The notes below the pieces were generated by a model, which saw only the letters and a program-made list of their open reading frames with translations, had not been told where the DNA came from and did not search any database. Shown here piece after piece: positions 1 to 5,930 of a stretch of DNA of 7,920 nt. Source of the stretch: Sinorhizobium sp. (GTDB lineage: Bacteria > Pseudomonadota > Alphaproteobacteria > Rhizobiales > Rhizobiaceae). The translations under genes were made by a program, and so were the position numbers. The stretch spans positions 1-7,920 of the forward strand of contig JAPSJG010000161.1 of NCBI GenBank assembly GCA_031178305.1, written 5' to 3'. Position 1 is the first letter of the stretch. Every line of letters begins with the position of its first letter.

Positions 1-3000
1 ATTTCCTCGTGCAGTTTGCGCTCCTCATCGGCGTGCGGCCGGGTGTAGCGCGCGATCACGAGATAGGCGACCGGCGTGAGATAAAGCGTCACGACCGCGG
101 CGAGCCCGAGCCCCCCGACGAGGACCCAGCCGAGTGCCGCGCGGGCTTCCGCCCCTGCGCCGCTTGCCAGCACCAGCGGCACGGCGCCGACGACGGTGGC
201 GATCATGGTCATCATCACCGGCCTCAAACGAATATTGGCGGCGTTCTCGATGGCGCTGCGCACATCCTGGCCGCGGTCGCGCAGCTGATTTGCGAATTCG
301 ACGATCAGGATGCCGTTCTTCGCCATGATGCCGACCAGCATTACGAGACCGATCTGGCTGTAGATGTTGAGCGTGTTGCCGGTCATGATCATGGCGAAAA
401 CGGCGCAGGCAAGGCCGAGCGGCACGGTCGACATGATGATAAGGCCGCTGACGAAGCTCTCGAATTGCGCCGCCAAGACCAGGAAGATGATGACGATTGC
501 GAAGCCGAAAGTGATGAAGAGGCCACTGGCGTTTTCGTCGAGTGTCGCCGCTTCCGCAAGCGGCATCAGCCGCGAGCCCGGCGGCAGCAGCGGCGCGGCC
601 ATTTCCTCGACCATCGACACCGCTTCTCCGAGCGCCAGGTCCTCCTTCAGTCCAGCGGAAAGCGAGACCGCACGAAGCTGGCTTTCGCGCGCGAGCTGCG
701 GCGCCACCGCCTTCTCCTCGATGGTCGCGACGGTCGAGATCGGCACGATCCGGCTGTCGCCTGTCTTGATGAAGATGTTCTGGAGATCCGTCGGATCATT
801 GAGCGGTGTGGTGGAGGAGACGAGCTTGACCGGATAGGATTCGCCCTCGACGAACACGTCGACAACGCTGCTGCCGTCGAGCATCGCCTGCAGCGCCCAG
901 GCGAGACCGCCGATGTCGACGCCGAGATCGGAGGCGCGCTCGCGATCGATGGTTACCGACAATTGCGCCTGATTGGCCTCGTAGTTCAGCCGCACGTTCT
1001 CGAAACGCCCGTTGTCCTCGATCGCGCGCGTCAGTTTCGCCGCCGCGTCGCCGAGCTTCGTGTAGTCATTGCCGACGAGCGCCACCTGAAGGCCGCTGCC
1101 GGCGCCGCGAATTCCGAGGCTGTTCGGCTGGATGGGGAAGGTGCGGACGGAGGGTATGTCGGCGGTCGCCTTGTTGATGTCGGCAACGATTTGTTGCTGC
1201 GTGCGCTCGCGATCCTCCCATGGAGCAAGCCCCAAAACCATGAAGCCGCTATTGGCCGAGCCGCCCTGCCCGGAAATCGAGAACACGTTGGCGATCTCGC
1301 CGGATCTCACCAGCGGCTGCAGCGCGTCCTCGATCCGCCGCATCTGGGCCTGCGTATATTCGAGCGAGACGCCCTGCGGCGCATTGACCCTGAGCATCAC
1401 CAACGAGCGGTCCTCGTTCGGCGTCAGCTCGGATTTGAGCGTCAGGAACGCCGTGGCGCCCGCCGCCGTGAAGAAGGCTGCGACGACGAAGACGATCAGC
1501 GGCGCGTTGAGGCACGCCCTTAGCGTCACCCGATAGAAGTCGGAGGCGCGCTGGCCGAAGCGGCGCATGATCCCGTGATGCGCGTGCGCCTCCGTCGTCA
1601 GCATGCGCGAGGCGAGCATCGGGCAAAGCGTCAGCGAGACGAAGGACGACAGCAGCACGGCGAAGGCGAGCACGAAACCGAACTCGCGGAAAAGCCCGCC
1701 CGTCTGCCCCGGCAGGAAGGAGAGCGGCACGAACACGGCCGCAAGCGTCGCCGTCGTCGCCAGCACCGCGAAGAAAACCTCCAGCGTGCCGTGCACCGCT
1801 GCGGCCCGCGGTCCTAGGCCGCTCCCCCGGCGCCGTACGATATTCTCGAGCACCACGATCGCGTCGTCAACGACGAGGCCGGTCGCAAGCACGATCGCCA
1901 GCAGCGTCAGGATATTGATCGAAAACCCGGCAAGGTAGACCGCCGCCAGCGTTCCGATCAGCGCGATCGGCATGGTGATCGTCGGGATCAGCGTTGCACG
2001 CCAATCGAGCAGGAAGAGGTAGATGACGAGGGTGACGATAAAGACCGCCACCAAGAGCGCGATCTCCACCTCCTGAATCGCGCCATTGATGAACACCGCG
2101 TCGTCGCTCGTCACCTTGAGATCGGTTCCAGGCGGCAGAATGTCCGAAGAGATCGTGTCGACCACCTTGCGCACGCCCTCGGAAATATCCACCGTGTTAG
2201 ACTGCGCCTGGCGCACGATGCCGAGACCGATACCCTGACGGCCGTTGGAGCGCAGCGCCGAGGTGCCCGTGTCGGGGCCAAGCGTCACCGTCGCCACGTC
2301 GCCGAGCCTGACATTTTCGCCGAGGATCAGATTTTCGAACTGTTCCGGCGTCTGCAGGTCCGCCGTCGCGCGGACCGAAATGTCCTGACTCGAGCTCGTC
2401 AGTGACCCCGCCGGCACGTCATAGGAGGCATTCGAAAGCGCTTCGCGCAGATTGGCCACCGTGATGCCGCGCCCGGCGAGCTTGGCCTGGTTCAAGTCGA
2501 TGCGGAAGATCTTCTCCTGGTCGCCGTAGACGGTGACGTCGGCGACGCCCTCGACGGCGGCCAGGCGGTCGCTGATCTCGTTCTCGACCAAGAGCGTCAT
2601 GTCTTCCATCGACATGGTGTCGGAGGTCAACGCCAGGCGCATGATCGGCTGGCTGTCCGAATCCGCCTTCACGATGCGCGGCTCTTCCGCATCGTCCGGA
2701 AGCTGGTTGGCGACGCGGCCGAGCGCGTCGCGCACGTCGTTCGCCGCCTGGCCGATATCTGTCGTGTCCGAGAATTCGAGCGTGACGCGGCTGCGGCCAA
2801 AGGAGGACGTCGACGAAATGCCCTTGATGCCCTGGACGCGGGAGACGGCACCTTCGATGACCGACGTCACCTCGCGATCGATCGTTTCCGGGGAAGCCCC
2901 CTCGAACTCCGTCGTCACCGAAATGACCGGCTGATCGACCTGCGGCAGTTCGCGGATCTCGATGCCGTTCCAGGCGGCAAGCCCCGCCACCACGATCAGC

Positions 3001-3107
3001 ATGTTGACGACGAGCGCGAAGATCGGCCGCCGGATGAAGAGCGCGGTGAAGCCGGTCTTTCCGCCCTCTCCTCCCGTGCTGTGGTGACCGCCGAAGCCGA
3101 TGTTCAT
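1..3107 (-). CDS. RND (HAE1-type) multidrug efflux permease, C-terminus cut by window edge
   Basis: Inner-membrane proton-driven pump of the resistance-nodulation-division superfamily, which takes substrates from the periplasm or membrane and passes them through an adaptor to an outer-membrane channel. Reading the minus strand from the ATG at 3107-3105 gives an uninterrupted frame of 1035 codons to the left edge. RND pumps are usually about 1030-1050 residues, so only the tail is missing. Seen: TM1 after FIRRPIFALVVNM (24-36); the proton-relay motif LVVDDAIVVLENI with D414/D415, matching AcrB D407/D408; the SFLPGQTGG segment after TM5-6; and the TM10 lysine in MAKNGILIVEF (K930, matching AcrB K940). 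All the relay residues I checked are present, so it should be active. The start overlaps the adaptor stop as ATGA, with a GGGGGA ribosome-site-like run at 3119-3114, which implies translational coupling. The first 19 residues are a Gly/His-rich cytoplasmic extension that AcrB lacks. Substrate cannot be told from sequence; the protein looks closer to the MdtB/MexF-like HAE1 pumps, but I do not assign a symbol. Confidence 0.95.
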   Translation of the reverse strand, partial: MNIGFGGHHSTGGEGGKTGFTALFIRRPIFALVVNMLIVVAGLAAWNGIEIRELPQVDQPVISVTTEFEGASPETIDREVTSVIEGAVSRVQGIKGISSTSSFGRSRVTLEFSDTTDIGQAANDVRDALGRVANQLPDDAEEPRIVKADSDSQPIMRLALTSDTMSMEDMTLLVENEISDRLAAVEGVADVTVYGDQEKIFRIDLNQAKLAGRGITVANLREALSNASYDVPAGSLTSSSQDISVRATADLQTPEQFENLILGENVRLGDVATVTLGPDTGTSALRSNGRQGIGLGIVRQAQSNTVDISEGVRKVVDTISSDILPPGTDLKVTSDDAVFINGAIQEVEIALLVAVFIVTLVIYLFLLDWRATLIPTITMPIALIGTLAAVYLAGFSINILTLLAIVLATGLVVDDAIVVLENIVRRRGSGLGPRAAAVHGTLEVFFAVLATTATLAAVFVPLSFLPGQTGGLFREFGFVLAFAVLLSSFVSLTLCPMLASRMLTTEAHAHHGIMRRFGQRASDFYRVTLRACLNAPLIVFVVAAFFTAAGATAFLTLKSELTPNEDRSLVMLRVNAPQGVSLEYTQAQMRRIEDALQPLVRSGEIANVFSISGQGGSANSGFMVLGLAPWEDRERTQQQIVADINKATADIPSVRTFPIQPNSLGIRGAGSGLQVALVGNDYTKLGDAAAKLTRAIEDNGRFENVRLNYEANQAQLSVTIDRERASDLGVDIGGLAWALQAMLDGSSVVDVFVEGESYPVKLVSSTTPLNDPTDLQNIFIKTGDSRIVPISTVATIEEKAVAPQLARESQLRAVSLSAGLKEDLALGEAVSMVEEMAAPLLPPGSRLMPLAEAATLDENASGLFITFGFAIVIIFLVLAAQFESFVSGLIIMSTVPLGLACAVFAMIMTGNTLNIYSQIGLVMLVGIMAKNGILIVEFANQLRDRGQDVRSAIENAANIRLRPVMMTMIATVVGAVPLVLASGAGAEARAALGWVLVGGLGLAAVVTLYLTPVAYLVIARYTRPHADEERKLHEE

Positions 3108-4282
3108 TGCGCGTCCCCCGCCACCTTCTGGTCGGTCTCAGGCGCCTTTTCGCCGGCGACGCGCACTGTGCCGCCATCACGCAGCCGCTGCACGCCTTCC
3201 GTGACGACGCGGTCGCCCTCGGAGAGTTCCGCCTCGACGAGCACCTTGTCGGGATTGCGCTGGATGATCTGGACCGGCACGCGCTCGCTCTTCTCGCCAT
3301 CGATACGCCAGACATAGGAGCCTTCCGCGCTCCATTGGATCGCCAGCGGATCGACGGTTGGATAACGATCGCCGTCGAAGGCCATGGCGACGGAGAAGGA
3401 CATGCCGGCGCGCAGCATGTCGTCCGGGTTCTCGATCCTCGCCCGTACCCGAAGCGTCCGGCTCGCCTGGTCGAGTCGGTTATCGATCGCATGGATGACG
3501 CCATCAAGGTTTCCGCCGGGATGCGCGATCGCGCTCGCCGACACCGGCTGTCCAACGAAAATCTTGCTTGCGAAGCGTTCCGGCACCCAGAAATCGACAA
3601 GAATCTCCGAACGGTCGTCGACGACCGCGATTGGCGTCGACGTGGTGACATAATCGCCGACATTGACCGTGATGATGCCGACGACACCCTTCGACGGAGA
3701 AACGATGTCGCGCCGTTTGAGGTCGAGCTCGGCCGTCCTCAGCGCCAATTCGGCTGTCTGCAGCGCGATCTCCGCGTCGCGCACCTCGACCGCCGTCACG
3801 GCGCGCGCGGTGCCCAGGTTGCGATAGCGCTCAACCTTTTCCCGGGCGCTGTCGCGGGCGAGCCGCGCCTGCTCGGCGGCAATGATCTGATCGTCGCTGT
3901 CGAGCCGCGCGATGACCTGGCCCGCCTCGACCCGATCGCCCGACTTCACGAGGATTTCGATGAGATTGCCCGTTGCCGTCGGCGTCACCGTGACGGAATG
4001 GATCGCCTCACCGCTGCCGATGACATTGAGCCTGTTGTTAATAACTGCGCTTGCCGCGGGCTTGACGACCACGAGAGCCGCTCCACCACCGCCTGGTCCG
4101 CGCCCGCCACTGCGCCCGCCGCCCTCGCCCGTGCCCTGCTGGCGCGACAGTGCATCGATCAAGGGGTGCGAAACTCCGATCGCCGCGAGCGTTTCGCCCG
4201 CGCCAGGAGCAAAGCGTATCCAGGCGGCGCCCCCGACGACGAGAACGACGAGGCTGACCGCAAGTTGCTTCCAAAAGCGCAT
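3104..4282 (-). CDS. Periplasmic adaptor (membrane fusion protein, HlyD/AcrA family) of RND pump
   Basis: Links the RND permease encoded just downstream to an outer-membrane channel. The 392-residue length is typical of the family. Domain order seen: an N-terminal membrane anchor (about 6-22, QLAVSLVVLVVGGAAWI) with no lipobox cysteine, so it is anchored by the helix or a signal rather than by lipid. A Gly/Arg-rich linker (52-68) follows. Then come the first lipoyl half (about 95-128, with GDRVEAGQVIARLD), the alpha-helical hairpin (about 130-188, Ala/Glu/Arg-rich with heptad character), the second lipoyl half (about 189-222, SPSKGVVGIITVNVGDYV), a beta-barrel (about 225-300) and a membrane-proximal domain (about 303-376, LSEGDRVVTEGVQRLRDGG). 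The start at 4282 has a good ribosome site, GGAG at 4292-4289, six bases upstream. The stop overlaps the permease start by four bases. The family call is secure; substrate and channel partner are unknown. Confidence 0.95.
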   Translation of the reverse strand: MRFWKQLAVSLVVLVVGGAAWIRFAPGAGETLAAIGVSHPLIDALSRQQGTGEGGGRSGGRGPGGGGAALVVVKPAASAVINNRLNVIGSGEAIHSVTVTPTATGNLIEILVKSGDRVEAGQVIARLDSDDQIIAAEQARLARDSAREKVERYRNLGTARAVTAVEVRDAEIALQTAELALRTAELDLKRRDIVSPSKGVVGIITVNVGDYVTTSTPIAVVDDRSEILVDFWVPERFASKIFVGQPVSASAIAHPGGNLDGVIHAIDNRLDQASRTLRVRARIENPDDMLRAGMSFSVAMAFDGDRYPTVDPLAIQWSAEGSYVWRIDGEKSERVPVQIIQRNPDKVLVEAELSEGDRVVTEGVQRLRDGGTVRVAGEKAPETDQKVAGDAQ

Positions 4283-4288
4283 CCATGT

Positions 4289-4292
4289 CTCC
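4289..4292 (-). promoter_or_regulatory. Ribosome binding site of the adaptor gene
   Basis: GGAG on the minus strand, six bases before the ATG at 4282. It decides the start: another ATG four bases further upstream (4286) is in a different frame and has poorer spacing. Confidence 0.6.
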
Positions 4293-4330
4293 GAATCAGG
4301 GAGCGCGCGGCCACGCGGCGCGCACCGGCA

Positions 4331-4340
4331 GGAACGTTCC
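4331..4340. repeat. Perfect 10-base palindrome in the efflux operon leader
   Basis: GGAACGTTCC reads the same on both strands and lies about 50 bases upstream of the adaptor start. It could be a repressor site for the efflux operon, but a 10-base palindrome in GC-rich DNA can occur by chance. A related dyad, GAAC-T-GTTC, is at 4536-4544 near the divergent gene. Confidence 0.35.
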
Positions 4341-4444
4341 GAGTCGGCCTGAGTATGGTTGTTCGGACGCCTTCGGGCAATTACGGAACGCCATCATTAC
4401 GCAATTGTAACGAAAGCAGAAATTGGTGGCCGCTTGATGGCGCA

Positions 4445-4483
4445 AGCCGCCGCTGGAAAAGACGCCATTTCGCTCCGGCGGCT
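4445..4483. repeat. 8-base inverted repeat with 23-base spacer
   Basis: AGCCGCCG (4445-4452) and CGGCGGCT (4476-4483) are perfect reverse complements. The right arm ends just before the -35-like hexamer of the candidate plus promoter. No T-run follows, so it is not an intrinsic terminator for either strand. A regulatory role is a guess. Confidence 0.3.
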
Positions 4484-4486
4484 ATG

Positions 4487-4514
4487 TTTACAGCCGATGC
4501 GGCTCAGTTATTCT
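4487..4514 (+). promoter_or_regulatory. Candidate promoter of the cyclase / AhpD-like gene pair
   Basis: TTTACA (4487-4492, five of six to TTGACA), 16 bases, then TATTCT (4509-4514, four of six to TATAAT). The predicted leader is about 45-50 bases. A dyad, AGCCG-ATG-CGGCT (4492-4504), occupies most of the spacer, where a repressor or spacer-distorting activator would bind. This is judged by eye only, and rhizobial promoters are degenerate. Confidence 0.35.
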
Positions 4515-4555
4515 GCTTTTCGGACGACGAATTCGGAACTGTTCAGCGCACGACA

Positions 4556-4561
4556 AGGGAG
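4556..4561 (+). promoter_or_regulatory. Ribosome binding site of the cyclase gene
   Basis: AGGGAG, seven bases before the ATG at 4569. It supports this start over the far-upstream in-frame ATG at 4359 and over the internal ATG at 4608 directly before the twin-arginine motif. Confidence 0.6.
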
Positions 4562-4568
4562 AACGCCA

Positions 4569-5390
4569 ATGTGCGATGCATGTGTCATTCAGTCGGTGAA
4601 ACAGCGAATGCTGTCGCGACGCGGCTTCTTCCGCGCGGCAGCGGGCGGAACGGCAGGAATTGCCGCCGCAAGCATGGGGATCGCGCCGCCGGCGCTTGCC
4701 GCTGGCCACGCCGGCGTCACCGACCTTACCCATGAGCTGCACGAGGAATTCCCGACATTTTTCGGGCAGCAGCAGTTCTTCCGCGAGCAGAAATTCAGTT
4801 TCGCCGAACACAAGTTCAACCTGTTCGAGCTGCGCGTGAACGAGCACACTGGAACCCATGTCGATGCGCCGCTGCATTTCTCGGCCGATGGGCTCTCGGT
4901 CGCCGAACTGCCCGTCGAAAAGCTCGTGGTGCCGCTCTGTGTCATCGACATCCGCAACAAGGCCGCGGCCGATCCGGATACGCAGGTGACGCCGGACGAT
5001 ATCAAGTCCTGGATCTCCGCCAATGGCGAAATCCCGGAAAATGCCTGCGTCGCCATGCTCTCCGGCTGGGCCGAACATGTCGGCACGGAGAAGTTCCGCA
5101 ATGCCGATGCCGAGGGCAAGGTGCACTTCCCGGGCTTCCATGTCGAGGCCGCCAAATTCCTGCTGGAGGAGACGCAGGCCGCTGGCATCGCTGTCGACAC
5201 TCTCTCGCTCGACCATGGCATTTCACCGGACTTCGCTACGCATAATGCCTGGCTTCCCGAGGGCCGCTGGGGGCTCGAGGCGGCCGCCAATCTCGACCAG
5301 CTGCCGGCCAAGGGCGCAACGCTCGTCCTCGGCGCCCCGAAGCACAGGGGCGGCACCGGCGGCCCGGCGCGCGTCTTCGCACTCGTCTGA
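4569..5390 (+). CDS. Tat-exported cyclase-family (kynurenine-formamidase-like) metal-dependent hydrolase
   Basis: A 273-residue protein of the cyclase family (Pfam PF04199), whose studied members include bacterial kynurenine formamidase KynB. The family signature HxGTHxDxPxHF is seen as HTGTHVDAPLHF (93-104), giving metal ligands H93, H97 and D99 and the further H103. A C-terminal block, SLDHGISPDFATHNAW with H225, then WGLEAAANL with E237, matches the family's second metal/catalytic region. A twin-arginine signal, SRRGFF (16-21), is followed by an Ala/Gly-rich hydrophobic stretch and a likely cleavage after ALA (about residue 44), so the enzyme should act folded in the periplasm. The n-region is long (15 residues before the motif) and starts MCDACV, a CxxC placed before the signal core. 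Export argues against a plain cytoplasmic tryptophan-degradation role. The substrate is unknown; amide, lactone or ester hydrolysis is possible. The gene lies 14 bases before the AhpD-like gene, likely one transcript. Confidence 0.9.
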   Translation: MCDACVIQSVKQRMLSRRGFFRAAAGGTAGIAAASMGIAPPALAAGHAGVTDLTHELHEEFPTFFGQQQFFREQKFSFAEHKFNLFELRVNEHTGTHVDAPLHFSADGLSVAELPVEKLVVPLCVIDIRNKAAADPDTQVTPDDIKSWISANGEIPENACVAMLSGWAEHVGTEKFRNADAEGKVHFPGFHVEAAKFLLEETQAAGIAVDTLSLDHGISPDFATHNAWLPEGRWGLEAAANLDQLPAKGATLVLGAPKHRGGTGGPARVFALV

Positions 5391-5404
5391 TCGGAGGAAA
5401 CCGC

Positions 5405-5815
5405 ATGAGCACCGTCGCCCCGCCGTCCGCTCCCGAAGCAAACAATCGCGTCAAGGCGGTCTTCGACGACATCCGCGCGACACGCAAATCGGACTTCGTC
5501 AACAATATGTGGCTCTGGCTCGCCTTCGACCCGGACCTTCTGGAGCGCACCTGGGCGGAGGTCAAGGTGGTCATGGCGACGCCATCGGCCCTCGATCCCC
5601 TTGTCAAGGAGATGCTTTATATCGCCGTCTCCGTCACCAACAGCTGCGGCTACTGCATCCATTCCCATACCGCCTCCGCCAGAACCAAGGGCATGACGGA
5701 GGCGCAACATGCGGATCTTCTGCGCGTGATCTCGCTCGCCGCCAAGACCAATCAGCTCGCGACCGCGCTGCAAGTGCCGGTCGACGCCGCGTTTGACTCC
5801 AAAAGCGAGCAATAA
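5405..5815 (+). CDS. AhpD-like / carboxymuconolactone decarboxylase family protein
   Basis: A 136-residue all-alpha protein of the carboxymuconolactone decarboxylase/AhpD superfamily (PF02627), probably cytoplasmic since no signal is seen. The core is KEMLYIAVSVTNSCGYCIHS (68-87), followed by H88. The spacing E69-C81-C84-H88 equals the AhpD catalytic set E118-C130-C133-H137. The fourth AhpD residue, H132 between the cysteines, is Tyr83 here. The CxxC pair suggests a thiol-based peroxidase or disulfide-reductase role rather than decarboxylation, in line with the peroxidase-related subgroup, but activity is not proven by the motif. The start is fixed by a strong GGAGGA (5393-5398) six bases upstream. 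It sits 14 bases after the cyclase-family gene and is very likely co-transcribed. The name carboxymuconolactone decarboxylase should not be taken as function. Confidence 0.9.
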   Translation: MSTVAPPSAPEANNRVKAVFDDIRATRKSDFVNNMWLWLAFDPDLLERTWAEVKVVMATPSALDPLVKEMLYIAVSVTNSCGYCIHSHTASARTKGMTEAQHADLLRVISLAAKTNQLATALQVPVDAAFDSKSEQ

Positions 5816-5930
5816 TCCCGCCCGCGAAAACGCCAATCTTTCCACAAGCTTGCTGAGCAAGTGAAGACTCCGGAATAAAAGAGGAACATCCTTTCTGGCC
5901 TTTCGATCCCGAATCACTACATTGGGCCGC
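5816..5930. other. Intergenic gap between AhpD-like gene and helicase
   Basis: 115 bases with no gene. A short stem, CTTGC-TGA-GCAAG (5849-5861), lacks a following T-run, so it is at best a weak terminator. For the helicase, TACATT (5918-5923) is -10-like but lies only seven bases from the ATG, which would make a near-leaderless message. AATAAA (5874-5879) with TTGCTG (5850-5855) at 18 bases is an alternative weak promoter. Neither is convincing. Confidence 0.35.

Larger units (their letters stand above)
4283..4568. promoter_or_regulatory. Divergent intergenic region between efflux operon and cyclase operon
   Basis: The 286 bases separate two gene sets read away from each other, so promoters for both should lie here. 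The part near the efflux operon (4300-4340) is very GC-rich. The middle (4378-4425) is AT-richer and contains ATTACG at 4380-4385 and again at 4396-4401, plus TTAC-N6-GTAA at 4397-4410. On the minus strand the best -10-like hexamer is TACAAT (4409-4404, five of six to the TATAAT consensus), but I find no matching -35 at normal spacing, so the efflux promoter is unresolved. A plus-strand promoter candidate and several inverted repeats are listed separately. An open frame crosses the region from 4359 but lacks protein-like content before 4569. Confidence 0.6.

Noticed and set aside
9..1523. Long plus-strand open frame of 504 codons
   Set aside because: It is antisense to the RND permease, Arg/Asp/His-rich with no protein-like order, and is a typical mirror frame of a high-GC gene.
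4359..4568. Upstream in-frame ATG giving a 70-residue longer cyclase
   Set aside because: It would bury the Tat signal internally, has no ribosome site, and crosses the presumed promoter region.
2419..4735. Long open frames 2419-3687 (minus) and 3107-4735 (plus)
   Set aside because: Both overlap the adaptor and permease in other frames, have skewed Arg/Ser composition and no recognisable domain. The RND/adaptor frames explain this DNA.
5849..5861. Intrinsic terminator after the AhpD-like gene
   Set aside because: The stem is only five bases (CTTGC/GCAAG) and no T-run follows on either strand.
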